Shown here piece by piece: positions 7,677 to 19,386 of a DNA stretch of 64,000 nucleotides. Both the position numbers and the translations under genes were made by a program. The stretch lies in assembly GCA_963802375.1 (NCBI GenBank), contig CAWDIJ010000010.1, forward strand, positions 558,001 to 622,000, in the 5' to 3' direction. Every line of letters starts with the position of its first letter. Within the stretch, counting starts at the first letter, position 1. This stretch comes from JACDAN01 sp963802375. Lineage in GTDB: Bacteria; Actinomycetota; Thermoleophilia; Gaiellales; Gaiellaceae. The notes beneath the pieces are model-generated. The model did not search any database. It worked only from the letters and a program-made list of their open reading frames with translations, and was not told the DNA's origin.

Positions 7677-8516
7677 CTAGCCGTCTGCGCCGAACCAGAA
7701 GTGGTCGGTCCGGCGGCCGCGGAGGTCGACCGACCATCCGTCCAGCCGGTTCGCCCGCACGACGAGATAGACGAAGCCGTTCTCCGCCCGGCCGCGCAGG
7801 CGGCGCGGGTAGCCCGCGGGACAGGATTGGGTCTCGTACTGCTTCGCCCCTCCGCCTCCGTGCACGACGTAGCGCACGCCTCGCCTCGGCGCGAACCGCT
7901 GGTAGTTGTGGTCGTGTCCCGACAGAACGAGCCGGACGCCATGGCGCTCGAAGAGCGGTACCCACCGGCGGACGACGTCTGGGTGCGAGCGGTACGCGCC
8001 GCACGTGAAGGCCGGGTGGTGGAAGAGCGCAAGCTTCCAGCGGGCTGTCGAACGGGCGAGCGACCGTGCGAGCCAGGCGGTCTGCCCGCCGTCGATCCGG
8101 TTCGAGTCCAGGAAGAAGAGCTCGATGTTCCGGCGCTGGAGCCGGTAGTACCGGCCGGCCATCCCGAGCGTGCGGTACTGGTAGCGCCCCTGATCCACGC
8201 GCACGTCGTGGTTGCCCAGCACGCCGGCGACCCTCATGCCCGAGCGGCGCGCCCAGCCGAAGCTCGACGCCCAGTTGCTGCGGAAGGCCGTGGGGCTCTC
8301 GGTGTAGTCGTTGTCGCCGAGCGTGACCAGGAGGTCGGCGCCGTTCCGCGCGCGGAACCGCTGGACGGCCTCCCCGAGTTTCCGCTGGGTTTCACCGCCG
8401 ACCCCGAAGTCGCCGATCGCGACGATCGCGTCGGCGCCGGCCGGCGCGCTCTGTGCCTGCCCCGCCGGCAGCAGCGCTGCGAGCGCGCAGAGCGCCCATG
8501 CGGCGAGCTGAACCAC
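7677..8516 (-). CDS. Exported metallophosphoesterase (acid phosphatase-like)
   Basis: A 279-residue exported calcineurin-type phosphoesterase. A signal peptide (LAAWALCALAALLPAGQAQSA) precedes the metal-binding motifs: GDFG (35-38), GDND (67-70), GNHD (101-104), the FHHP segment, and GHDHNYQR. This set matches tartrate-resistant or purple acid phosphatase-like enzymes, so it probably hydrolyses phosphomonoesters outside the membrane. It is 10 bases upstream of pdxS and 32 bases downstream of the membrane-protein gene 8549-9382. Substrate unknown. Confidence 0.88.
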   Translation of the reverse strand: MVQLAAWALCALAALLPAGQAQSAPAGADAIVAIGDFGVGGETQRKLGEAVQRFRARNGADLLVTLGDNDYTESPTAFRSNWASSFGWARRSGMRVAGVLGNHDVRVDQGRYQYRTLGMAGRYYRLQRRNIELFFLDSNRIDGGQTAWLARSLARSTARWKLALFHHPAFTCGAYRSHPDVVRRWVPLFERHGVRLVLSGHDHNYQRFAPRRGVRYVVHGGGGAKQYETQSCPAGYPRRLRGRAENGFVYLVVRANRLDGWSVDLRGRRTDHFWFGADG

Positions 8517-8548
8517 GATCCCCCGAACGGACGTCTTCGCCGGGTCGC

Positions 8549-9366
8549 TCAGGCGCTCGGCGGCGAGAGGCTGAGCATGACGCCCTGCGTCGGCAGCTGC
8601 TCGAAGGACGAGCTGAAGAGACGCGTCTCCGTGAGGCGGTTGATCGTGTCGGCTTCGCCGGGACTCAGGTCGCCGTCCGCGAACGGCGGCTTCTCCGGAA
8701 GGGCCCTGGTGAAGTTACTGCCGAGGAGGCCATCCATGTGCCTACGCTGGAAGTACACGGCGAATGTCTGCGGCGGCTGACCCTCGCCGCGCGGCACTGG
8801 CGGCAGCAGGGAGACGACCGTCTGGATCTCGGGCAGGAGCTTGAAGGTGTAGTACGACAGCTCGACCGCCTCACGGCGCAGCAGCATCAGCCGCTCCGGC
8901 GTGGCCTGGCCCGGCAGCGAGCAGTTCTGGTCGCCCGCGAGGCCGCAGAAGCTGAAAAGCGCGGTCTCGCCCGGCTGGACGACCGAGACGTCGCCCTGCG
9001 TGAGTTGCCTGTTGCGGCCGTGTCGGAGCGCGATGTACTGGAGGGGGAGGCCGGAGACCTCACCGGGCTGCGCGGTGACGGCGACGAGCTGCTCGCCGTT
9101 CGCGCCGCGGTACTGACGAGCGACTTCGGTCGCGATCTCGCGCGCCCGCTGGAAGCCGCCCTCTTCGGTCGTCAGGCCGCCGGCCGCGGTCGTGGAGCTC
9201 GAGCCGCCCCGGGACATGAAACCCAGCGTCAGCAGCGCCGCGAAGACCATCACGACGATCACCGCATAGCCGACCATGAAGCGCCCGCCGTGAACCGCCT
9301 TCTGGCGTTCGAAACGCGGCAGCGGCTCTTCCGCCGGCGAGGCCCGCTCTCGTGAGGGCTCGGGAA

Positions 9367-9382
<16 letters not shown>
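8549..9382 (-). CDS. Membrane-anchored protein coupled to the FtsH-like protease
   Basis: A 277-residue protein with a short charged N-terminus, one transmembrane segment (MVGYAVIVVMVFAALLTLGFM, about residues 36-56), a Ser/Thr/Gly-rich linker, then about 210 extracytoplasmic residues with two Cys (FCGLAGDQNCS). I recognise no family. Its ATG lies 16 bases inside the 3' end of the FtsH-like gene, so the two are translationally coupled. A role as a partner or regulator of that protease is inferred from the coupling only. Confidence 0.75.
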
Positions 9383-11775
<2,393 letters not shown>

Positions 11776-11788
11776 CGTCAGAATTTAG

Positions 11789-11806
11789 ACGTGCGAATGT
11801 TCACGT
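11789..11806. promoter_or_regulatory. Candidate operator in 34-bp divergent region
   Basis: ACGTG-N8-CACGT, a perfect 5-bp dyad between the starts of the FtsH-like gene (11775) and the M48 protease gene (11810). The very short shared region makes common control of both membrane proteases possible. No other copy was found, so regulator and function are unknown. Confidence 0.35.
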
Positions 11807-11809
11807 TTG

Positions 11810-12955
11810 ATGGACAGTACGTTAAGTAGCGGCCGCCAGATCTTCGATTCCGAGCAGGTCGAACGGGCCCGCCGCTACCACCGCCCGACCTACTTCGCCC
11901 GTGTTCTCGGGATCGCGCTCGGCCTTTTCGTGCTCGTGCTGCTGAGCTTCGGCAGCCTCGGCGATTGGCTCTTCGGGCTCGTCGACGGCCTGGCGTGGTG
12001 GGGGGAGGCGATCGCGTTCTCGGCGCTCGTCGCGCTCGTCGGCTCGCTCGTCTCGACCCCGATCGCGTTCTGGCGCGGCTACCTCCACGAGCGGCGCTGG
12101 GGGTTCTCGACGCAGACACTCGCCGGCTGGGTCTCGGACCGGGTCAAGGGCGTGGCGATCGGCATCGCACTGACCGTGATCCCGATGGTCGGCCTCATCA
12201 CGGCCGTGCATCTCTTTCCTTCGTGGTGGCCGGTGGTCGCGGCAGTCGGCGGGGCGGCGATCGTCTTCGTCGTCTCGTTTCTGGCGCCCGTCCTGCTTGA
12301 GCCGGTGTTCAACAAGTTCGCACCGCTCGAGGATCGGAGCCTCGCGGAAGAGCTCCGCTCGCTGGGCGACCGGGCGGGGGTGCCGGTGCGCGACGTGCTC
12401 GTCGCGGACGCAAGCCGACGGACGACGAAGCACAACGCCTACGTCTCCGGGATCGGGAAGACCCGCCGCGTGGTCGTCTGGGACACGCTGCTCGACCGGG
12501 GCGAACCGGGCGAGCTGCGACTGGTCGTCGCCCACGAGCTCGGCCATCGGCGCTTCAGGCATGTCGCGATCGGCACTGCGATCGGCATGGCCGGAACCGC
12601 CCTCTTCGTCCTTGGGCTGTGGCTGCTGTTTCAGTGGGACGCCCTGCTGGACGCGATCGGCGCGGACGGGCCGGACGACCCGCGCGTCATCCCGTTCGTC
12701 CTCTTCGCCGGCACGTTGGCCGAGCTCGCAGTCCGGCCGTTCGCGCTGGCGCTCTCGCGACGGTGGGAGCGTGACGCCGACCGCTTCTCGCTCGAGCTGA
12801 CCGGCGACGCGGAGGCGTACGAGGCCACGCATCGCAACCTTGCCCTCTCGAATCTCGGCGACCTCGACCCGCCCAAGGCTGCGTACCTCTTCTTCTTCAG
12901 CCATCCGTCGGCGCCCGAGCGGCTCGCCGCCGCTCGCACGTACCGCCCGCGCTGA
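11810..12955 (+). CDS. M48 (Ste24/HtpX-type) membrane metallopeptidase
   Basis: A 381-residue integral membrane protease of the CaaX-protease-1 (M48) family. Several hydrophobic helices (near LGIALGLFVLVLL, AFSALVALVGSLV, IALTVIPMVGLIT, VVAAVGGAAIVFVVSF) precede the cytoplasmic zinc site HELGH (in VVAHELGHRRF) and the distal ligand in ERDADRFSLEL. The typical VLVADASRRTTKHNAYVSGIG segment is present. ATG 11810 is chosen; the preceding TTG is an alternative. The ligase gene begins two bases after this stop, implying co-transcription. Substrate unknown; bacterial members are usually linked to membrane-protein quality control. Confidence 0.92.
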   Translation: MDSTLSSGRQIFDSEQVERARRYHRPTYFARVLGIALGLFVLVLLSFGSLGDWLFGLVDGLAWWGEAIAFSALVALVGSLVSTPIAFWRGYLHERRWGFSTQTLAGWVSDRVKGVAIGIALTVIPMVGLITAVHLFPSWWPVVAAVGGAAIVFVVSFLAPVLLEPVFNKFAPLEDRSLAEELRSLGDRAGVPVRDVLVADASRRTTKHNAYVSGIGKTRRVVVWDTLLDRGEPGELRLVVAHELGHRRFRHVAIGTAIGMAGTALFVLGLWLLFQWDALLDAIGADGPDDPRVIPFVLFAGTLAELAVRPFALALSRRWERDADRFSLELTGDAEAYEATHRNLALSNLGDLDPPKAAYLFFFSHPSAPERLAAARTYRPR

Positions 12956-12956
12956 C

Positions 12957-14462
12957 ATGACGCTGCTCGCGGAAGTCGTCGCTGCGTCGGGCGAGGTCGC
13001 CGGGACGAGCTCCCGCATCCGGAAGGTCACGGTCCTCGCCGACCTGTTGAGGGCGCTCGAGCCGGGCGAGGTTCCGATCGCCGTCGGTTTCCTCACCGGC
13101 GTGCCCCGGCAGGGTCGTGTCGGCGTCGGCTACCAGACCGTGTTCGGGATCGAGCGCCAGGCGTCCGATCAGGCATCGCTCACGATCCCCGACCTCGACC
13201 TCGCAATCACCGAGGTGCAGGAGGCGACGGGAAGCGGATCGGGGGCCAGGCGAAAAGAGATCCTCGGCGCGCTCCTGGGCCGGGCGACAGCCGAGGAGGC
13301 CGACTTCGTCAAGCGGCTCCTCACCGGCGAGCTCAGGCAGGGCGCCCTAGCCGGCGTGATGACGGACGCGGTCGCGAAGGCAGCCGAGGTTCCGGGGAAC
13401 CTCGCGCGCCGGGCCCTGATGCTCTCGGGCGATCTCACTCGGACGGCCGAGATCGCCATGACCACAGGTGAGAAAGGGCTTCGCGAGGTCGCTTTCGAGA
13501 TCTTCCGCCCCATCCTGCCGATGCTCGCCTCCACCGCCGAGAGCGTCAGCGACGCAGTGGAGAGCTTCGAGCGCGCGATGGTCGAGTGGAAGCTGGACGG
13601 GATCCGCATCCAGATCCATCGCCGCGATGACGCGGTTCGCATCTACACGCGGAACCTGAACGAGATCACGAGCTCCCTGCCCGGGATCGCAGAAGCTGTT
13701 CGCGGCCTTCCGGTGCGGCAGGCCGTGCTGGACGGCGAGGCGCTCTGGATGGGGGACGAGGGGCCGGCCGCGTTCCAGGAGACCGTCTCGAGGATCGACC
13801 GGGACGCGCCACCGGAAGGGGTCGTGACGTTCCTCTTCGACCTGCTGCACTTGGACGGCGAGGAGCTCCTCGACACACCGCTCGAAGAGCGCGCGACGCG
13901 CCTCGAGGCGATCGCGCCGGACCTGAAGATCCCGGGGCTCCTCACCTCTGCACCGGAGGAGGCAGATCGCGTGCTCGACGAGGCGCTGACCGCCGGGCAC
14001 GAGGGCGTCGTCGTCAAGGACGCCGCGTCGCAGTACGCGGCCGGCCGCCGCGGGAAGTCGTGGAGGAAGGTGAAGCCGGTTCGGACGTACGACCTGGTCG
14101 TCCTCGGCGCCGAGTGGGGTCACGGGCGGCGCGAAGGCTGGCTCTCGAACCTCCACCTCGGGGCCCGCGACCCGAGCGGCGGATTCGTGATGGTCGGGAA
14201 GTGCTTCAAGGGCCTGACCGACGAGCTTCTCGAATGGCAGACGAAGGAGCTTCTCGAGCGCGAGATCGACCGCCGTGGGATCGCCGTGCTGGCGCGGCCC
14301 GAGCTCGTGGTCGAGATCGCCCTGGACGGCGTGCAATCCTCGACGCGCTACCCCGGTGGGGTCGCGCTCCGTTTCGCGCGAGTGAAGCGCTACAGGCCGG
14401 ACAAGAACGCGGAGGAGGCGGACACGATCGACAGCTTGCGAGCGCTGCTCCGCCGGCAGTAG
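12957..14462 (+). CDS. lig: ATP-dependent DNA ligase
   Basis: A 501-residue ATP-dependent DNA ligase of the bacterial LigB/archaeal type. An N-terminal DNA-binding domain (about 1-195) is followed by nucleotidyltransferase motif I EWKLDG (adenylated Lys about residue 212), motif III FLFDLLHLDG, motif IV EGVVVKD and motif V GKSWRKVKP, then an OB-fold C-terminus ending RFARVKRYRPDK. It would act in repair beside an NAD-dependent LigA encoded elsewhere. ATG 12957 follows the M48 stop by one base, so the genes form an operon. Confidence 0.95.
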   Translation: MTLLAEVVAASGEVAGTSSRIRKVTVLADLLRALEPGEVPIAVGFLTGVPRQGRVGVGYQTVFGIERQASDQASLTIPDLDLAITEVQEATGSGSGARRKEILGALLGRATAEEADFVKRLLTGELRQGALAGVMTDAVAKAAEVPGNLARRALMLSGDLTRTAEIAMTTGEKGLREVAFEIFRPILPMLASTAESVSDAVESFERAMVEWKLDGIRIQIHRRDDAVRIYTRNLNEITSSLPGIAEAVRGLPVRQAVLDGEALWMGDEGPAAFQETVSRIDRDAPPEGVVTFLFDLLHLDGEELLDTPLEERATRLEAIAPDLKIPGLLTSAPEEADRVLDEALTAGHEGVVVKDAASQYAAGRRGKSWRKVKPVRTYDLVVLGAEWGHGRREGWLSNLHLGARDPSGGFVMVGKCFKGLTDELLEWQTKELLEREIDRRGIAVLARPELVVEIALDGVQSSTRYPGGVALRFARVKRYRPDKNAEEADTIDSLRALLRRQ

Positions 14463-14468
14463 GGCAGA

Positions 14469-14811
14469 TCAGTTGTCGATCCGGCCGCAGGTGCGCTCAG
14501 TCACAGTCCTCGTCGCCGGGTCGACGGTGATGATGCAGACGCTGCTCGTCCCCGCCTCCCGCCGGGGAGACCTCACAGCGCCACTCCTGGTCGCCGTCGC
14601 CTTTTACGCAGTCGATCGACTTCGGCGGGGTGTCGTCGAGGTTGACGACTCCGCCGCCTGCTGCCTCGGCGCGGAACGCCTTCTCGACGTCCTCGGACGA
14701 CAGCTCCTCCGACCCGGCCGAGGCCGGCGGCGGCGGAGCGGAGGAGTCGTCGGAGCCGCAACCCGAGGCGAGGATCGCGACGAGGGCCACGAACGCGAGC
14801 GCCCACTTCAT
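14469..14811 (-). CDS. Small Cys-containing lipoprotein (frame break at 14550-14553)
   Basis: Begins MKWALAFVALVAILASGCGS: signal peptide with lipobox ILASGC. A Pro/Ser linker, an acidic helix (SSEDVEKAFRAEA) and a Cys-containing domain (SIDCVKGDGDQEWRCEVSP) follow. The frame then breaks in a GGGG run (complement of 14550-14553). Dropping one G restores GTSSVCIITVDPATRTVTE and a natural end at TGA 14469-14471, giving 113 residues. The start overlaps the stop of the upstream membrane-protein gene (TGATG). Function unknown; resembles small secreted actinobacterial lipoproteins. Confidence 0.6.
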
Positions 14812-15105
14812 CAGGCGGTCCTTGTACCCGATTCGACGGTGAGAACCGACGCAACCCGCCGCTTCACGCGCCTTCCCCGCAGGAACGCCCCAAGGCTGAG
14901 CAGGGGAGGAGGTACAACGGCCACCCGAAGATGAGCAAGGGCAGCCGAAGTAGAGGAGCCATACGAGATCGGAGTTGAACGCGACTGCGCCGATCGCCGT
15001 CATCACCGCCCCCGGTATCAAGCCCAGCCAGATCAGCGTCGTCCTCTTCCCAAGCAGGTATCCCGTTGCGACGACGGTCAGTGCCGACGGAATCACGGCG
15101 ATCAC
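14811..15105 (-). CDS. Small multi-pass membrane protein (two apparent base losses)
   Basis: Reading from GTG 15105 gives hydrophobic segments VIAVIPSALTVVATGYLLG and TLIWLGLIPGAVMTAIGAVAF, then DLVWLLYFG. The frame then shifts near 14945 (restoring PLLIFGWPLYLLP) and again near the CCCC run at 14903-14906 (restoring LLSLGAFLRGRRVKRR). With two single-base insertions the gene is 99 codons and ends in a TGA that overlaps the lipoprotein ATG, which argues that the reconstruction is right. No family recognised. Either assembly errors or a decayed gene. Confidence 0.45.
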
Positions 15106-15245
15106 TCCCCCACATCGACCGGTGAGACCACCGCCGGAATGTCGTCCCACCTCGTCAGCCCGGGGAGCACCAGAGCGCCCACATACGGCCAAATTGGGCC
15201 CGGCGAGCCGAGAGCTCGGCTGCACACGATGCTCCAGCTCGCCCG

Positions 15246-18119
15246 CTACCAGCGAGACGGCACGGGCTCGAGCAGCCCGAGCTCGTGTGCCCGGCCGGTC
15301 GCCTCCGTTCGTGAGCGGCAACCGAGCTTGGCGAGCATGTTGCGAACATGCATATCGACCGTGCGCGGGCTGAGGAAGAGCTGGTGGGCGATCTCGCGGT
15401 TCGTGCGTCCCACCGCGACCAGGCGCAGGATCTCGAGCTCTCGCCGCGTCAGGCCGCCCTGCTCCAAGTCACGAGCGGCACGTCGGCCGAGGCGCTCGTC
15501 GACGCGCTCTCCGGCGGCCTCGAGATCCGCGGCCGTGCGGTTCGCGAATGGGCGCGCGCCGAGCTTCCTGAACGTGTGGTAGGCGCCGGTGAGCCCTTCC
15601 ACCCCAAGTTCCCGCTCGCCCGCGGCAATGAGCGCAGCTCCCGCGCGTGCCTGCGTCAACGCGCGCTCGAAGGGCGCCTCGACCTCCCCCAGGCGCTCGA
15701 GCGCCTGCCCGAACTGATCGGCCGCGGACGTCGGCTCGCCCTCGAGCAGCGCAACCTCGCCGAGCACGTGAGCAAGCGCCGCGAGCGCGTCCGCGCTGCC
15801 GAACCGCGAAGCCCACGAGGCGGTTGCGTCGGCGCAGGCGTAGACGAGCCTGCTGTTGCCTCGGCGCGCGGCAAAGGTCGACGCGAGCCGCAGCCCGCGC
15901 GCACGTGACGCGGACATGTGGTCGACGCGCGCAATCACGAGCTCGTCCCAGCGGGGGCTCGCGGCGTCTTCGAGCTCGTCCACGAGTGCGAGGCCGAACT
16001 CACACCCGTGGCTGCTTTCCACCATCCCGATCTCATGGGTGATCGCGAGCGCCCGCATCAGCAGGCGCCGCCCGCGCTTCGTCGCGCCACGCGCTGCGGC
16101 GATCAGGCCGAGCGTCATCTCCGCGTGCGCCCTATTCCACTTCTGAAGGGAGGGCCGATCGAGAAGAGCGCGCGCGAGCTGGTCCGCGCGCGTCCATTCC
16201 CCCGAGTTCGCCAGCACTACGGAGAGGCAGCCGATGCACAGTTGCTCGTCGTCGCTCAAGTGGTTGGCCCGGCAGTACACGAGGGCGTCGTCGAACGCCG
16301 CCTCCGCAGTCGGGTAGTCGGCCCAGTCGTAAGCCGTCACCCCGAGCGCCCAGTACGCGGTGACGGCGGCCTCGACATGATTGCCGTCGACGGCGACGGC
16401 CAGCGCCGTACTGAGCAGCTCGACGGCGTCGCCACGGCGTCCCTCGCGTCCAGTCTTGAAGCCCATGCTGCTCAGGCAACGCGACTCGACATCCGACCGG
16501 CCGGCGCGCCGCGCGGCCTCGAGCGCTCGATCGAGGATGCGCTCGTGCTGTGCAGGATCCTCGAGCCACAGGCCTTCGGATGCGGCGTAGAGCTCGACGG
16601 CAGCGTCGCCGTGAAGACCGACGGCGTCGAACCCGTCTGCGGCTTCGAGACGCACGGCCACCGCCTTCGGCGAGGCGCCCTCGAGCTCGTACACCGTCGC
16701 CAGCTGCCGTTGCACCTCGGCGAGCCGTTGTGGATCCGCCGCCTCGTGGAGGCCGTCAGCGACCTCCTCCCATGCGCGGCCGGCCTCGCTGAGCTCACCG
16801 CAGAGCTGGGCGCAGCGGCCGAGCTCCTCGAGCACCGCCAACCGGCCCCCTTCGTCGTCGCCCTCCGGCCAGATCTCGAGCGCGGTGCGGCCCGCGGCTG
16901 CCGCGTCCCGGTACGCGTGGACCTCGCAGGACCGTCGCGCAGCCTCGACGAGCAGAGGTAGTGCGCGCCCGCGCTCGCCCGCAGCGAGCCAGTGGTCTGC
17001 GGTCAGGCGAGGTTCGGCACCGCCGCCTTCGAGCAGGTTGGCCAGCTCGCGATGCAGCGAGCGACGCCTTGGCCAGTGCGTATCGGCGTAGAACGCTTCC
17101 CGGACGAGGTCGTGCCGGAACGCCGCGATCCCCGGCTCGACCTCGTGGAGCAGACCTCGGTCCAGGACCTCGCTCAGGCCGCCGTCGCGGCCCAGCACTG
17201 CGAGCAGCCCGAGCTCGACCTCGACACCGACGACAGCGGCTGTCTCGAGGGTGTCACGCCCCTCGTCCGACAGGCCCTCGGCTCGTACACGGAGTGCGTC
17301 GCGAAGCGTCTCGGGGAGAGGCACGCTCGACCCTTCTTCGAGCTCGAGGCCAGGCGGCCCGGGCGCGAGCCGCGCCTCGTCTCGAAGCGCAGCCGCCAGC
17401 TCTTCCACGAAGAACGGCACGCCCTGTGTGCGGTCGTAGAGCGCTGCGCGAAGCGTGGGGCCAGGCTCGCCGCCGAGAACCCGTGCTGCGACGCGCGCCG
17501 TCGCCTCCGCATCGAGTGGCTCCAGCCTGACTTCCGCGAGCCGGCCCGCGCGACGGAGGTCGGTGCGGAGGCGTCGCAGCGGATGGCCGCGTGGGACTTC
17601 CTCGCTTCGGTACGCGCCGAGCACGAGGAGCGGCCACTCCTCCGCGGCTTCGGCGAGCAACGGAACGAACTCGAGGGTCGCCGCATCCGCCCATTGAAGG
17701 TCGTCGAGGAAGACGACCGTCGCTTCGCGTGCTGAGATCGTCTCGAAGGCGCCTCGCACCGCTTCGAAGAGTGTCTCGCGATCGCTGACGGCGGGCGCCG
17801 GTCCGAGCTCCGGCAGGAGGACGCCGAGGTGCGCGAAGAGCGGTTCTGCCCGGGAGAGCCCACCGGGCTCGCGTCGGAAGTACTCGCGGAGCACCGCCGC
17901 GATGGGCGCGTACGGCGAGGCGCCCCGCTGGGCAGCGACCCCCCGCAGACAGACGAGCCGCGCCGTGGCAACGGCGGCCTCGGCCAGCCGCGTCTTCCCG
18001 ACGCCGGCCTCCCCCGCGAGGAGGAGCAAGCCCCCCTCACCTTCTCGCGTCCGAGAGAGGATCTCGCTGAGCTCCTCCAACTCGCGTTCGCGGCCGATCA
18101 CCGGATCGCTCCTTCTCAT
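15246..18119 (-). CDS. LAL-type LuxR regulator (AAA ATPase, TPR, LuxR HTH)
   Basis: A 957-residue transcriptional regulator of the large ATP-binding LuxR class. The N-terminal AAA_16 module has Walker A GEAGVGKT (36-43) and Walker B TVVFLDDLQWAD. A long alpha-helical middle resembles TPR repeats. The C-terminus (about 890-945) is a GerE/LuxR helix-turn-helix: LTRRELEILRLVAVGRTNRE, then SPRTVDMHVRNMLAKLG. Such proteins activate carbon-use or secondary-metabolite genes; no target is evident here. It is downstream of the propeller gene 18181-19134, with a strong hairpin between, so probably transcribed on its own. Confidence 0.93.
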   Translation of the reverse strand: MRRSDPVIGRERELEELSEILSRTREGEGGLLLLAGEAGVGKTRLAEAAVATARLVCLRGVAAQRGASPYAPIAAVLREYFRREPGGLSRAEPLFAHLGVLLPELGPAPAVSDRETLFEAVRGAFETISAREATVVFLDDLQWADAATLEFVPLLAEAAEEWPLLVLGAYRSEEVPRGHPLRRLRTDLRRAGRLAEVRLEPLDAEATARVAARVLGGEPGPTLRAALYDRTQGVPFFVEELAAALRDEARLAPGPPGLELEEGSSVPLPETLRDALRVRAEGLSDEGRDTLETAAVVGVEVELGLLAVLGRDGGLSEVLDRGLLHEVEPGIAAFRHDLVREAFYADTHWPRRRSLHRELANLLEGGGAEPRLTADHWLAAGERGRALPLLVEAARRSCEVHAYRDAAAAGRTALEIWPEGDDEGGRLAVLEELGRCAQLCGELSEAGRAWEEVADGLHEAADPQRLAEVQRQLATVYELEGASPKAVAVRLEAADGFDAVGLHGDAAVELYAASEGLWLEDPAQHERILDRALEAARRAGRSDVESRCLSSMGFKTGREGRRGDAVELLSTALAVAVDGNHVEAAVTAYWALGVTAYDWADYPTAEAAFDDALVYCRANHLSDDEQLCIGCLSVVLANSGEWTRADQLARALLDRPSLQKWNRAHAEMTLGLIAAARGATKRGRRLLMRALAITHEIGMVESSHGCEFGLALVDELEDAASPRWDELVIARVDHMSASRARGLRLASTFAARRGNSRLVYACADATASWASRFGSADALAALAHVLGEVALLEGEPTSAADQFGQALERLGEVEAPFERALTQARAGAALIAAGERELGVEGLTGAYHTFRKLGARPFANRTAADLEAAGERVDERLGRRAARDLEQGGLTRRELEILRLVAVGRTNREIAHQLFLSPRTVDMHVRNMLAKLGCRSRTEATGRAHELGLLEPVPSRW

Positions 18120-18134
18120 CCACCGAGTCTAGGA

Positions 18135-18166
18135 GGCGCCGGCGGGCGTGCAACCCCGCCGGCGCC
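18135..18166. terminator. Hairpin terminator between propeller gene and LuxR regulator
   Basis: GGCGCCGGCGGG (18135-18146) pairs perfectly with CCCGCCGGCGCC (18155-18166), loop of 8, followed by TTT on the + strand. It would end leftward transcription of the gene at 18181-19134 before the LuxR gene. Confidence 0.7.
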
Positions 18167-18180
18167 TTTGGCCTACCGCC

Positions 18181-19134
18181 TCAGTTTCCCGCGGGCTTCT
18201 CGCCGCGCGCGGTCACGTAGATGTCGGACGCGCCCGTCCCGCCCTCGCCGGTCCCAGCCGGCCCTGCACGGCCGAAGAGGAGCTGTTCCGCGTGCCAGGA
18301 GAACGACGGTCGCGACTCCCCGAGGCCCGTATTCACGCTCGTGCCCAGGTTCACCGGCGCTGACCACGCGTCCTCGACGCTTGCCCGCGTCGCTGACCAG
18401 ATGTCCTGGCCGCCGGCGCCGCCCGCGCGGTTGGAGGAGAAGACGATCTCACGCCCGTCCTTGCGCACGTTCGGCTGGATGTCGTTCGCACCGGCGTCGT
18501 TCAGTTCGGCGATTGGCGTCGCCGGCCCGAATGACATGGCTCCCTGCTTCTCGCTGACGAAGAGCTCGCCCGTGTTGCCGGGAGGCAGACTGGAGCGCGA
18601 GAAGTACAACCGCCCCTGGATGTACGAGGGCCCCTGCTCGTCCAGCGCGCTGTTCGGGCCATCGGGAGCGCAGGCTAGGTGCTCGGGCTCGCTCCAGCCG
18701 TGCGCCGGATTCCGGCTCGCGAAGTAGATGTCGCCCAGCCCGCATGTGACTCCCGCCACGGCCCGCCTGCTCACGAACAGGAGCTTGTCGGCGTGGAGCG
18801 GCGTGGGGCAGAAATCGTCCGATCCCGAGTTGATCGGTTCGGGCAGGTTCTCGGGCGCGCCCCATGGGTCGCCCGTGCTCGCCCTCGTCGATACCCAGAT
18901 GTCGAGGCCGCCCTTGCCTCCCGGACGGTTCGAAGCCTGGTACAGGCTGAGCCCGTCCGGGGACTGGATCGGACACCCGTCGAGGGATGCCGTGTTCAGG
19001 TCGGCGTGGTTTCCGCCGAGGTCGTCGATCTTCTGTGCCGTGCTCCACGGCGCGAAATGCATCGCGCTCGCGGCTGCGGCTGTGATGCCCAAGAGCATCG
19101 TCGCTGCGATGAGTGCTTGGCGTAGTCGGTGCAA
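18181..19134 (-). CDS. Exported PD40/TolB-like beta-propeller protein
   Basis: A 317-residue exported protein. The best start is TTG 19134, preceded by GGAGG four bases upstream; the following HRLRQALIAATMLLGITAAAASA is a signal peptide. The rest is a series of WD40-like (PD40) blades with repeated S(P)DG and SNRPGGKGGLDIWVSTR / SSNRAGGAGGQDIWSATR segments, as in TolB-like propellers. Probably a periplasmic or extracellular binding protein; ligand unknown. It is followed by the terminator at 18135-18166. Confidence 0.82.
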   Translation of the reverse strand: MHRLRQALIAATMLLGITAAAASAMHFAPWSTAQKIDDLGGNHADLNTASLDGCPIQSPDGLSLYQASNRPGGKGGLDIWVSTRASTGDPWGAPENLPEPINSGSDDFCPTPLHADKLLFVSRRAVAGVTCGLGDIYFASRNPAHGWSEPEHLACAPDGPNSALDEQGPSYIQGRLYFSRSSLPPGNTGELFVSEKQGAMSFGPATPIAELNDAGANDIQPNVRKDGREIVFSSNRAGGAGGQDIWSATRASVEDAWSAPVNLGTSVNTGLGESRPSFSWHAEQLLFGRAGPAGTGEGGTGASDIYVTARGEKPAGN

Positions 19135-19386
19135 AGTGCCTCCTTCGGTCGGCCAGTGCGCTGACGTTAGGAAGGGAGGCGCGACTCGGCATCGGTGGAC
19201 TTGCCGTACTTTCGGCACAGGCATGCCGTAGTTCGAGCGGCCTTGCCGACTCGAGTGGGAACCCGGCTACGCCGCCCCGACCGAACCACGCGGCGGGCGC
19301 CTCGAGGTCGCGAAGCCGAGCCCGCAAGGCTGACACGCCGCTCAAGCTCGACGCCCTCTGTTAGCGCCAGGGCGAGGTCTATCGTC

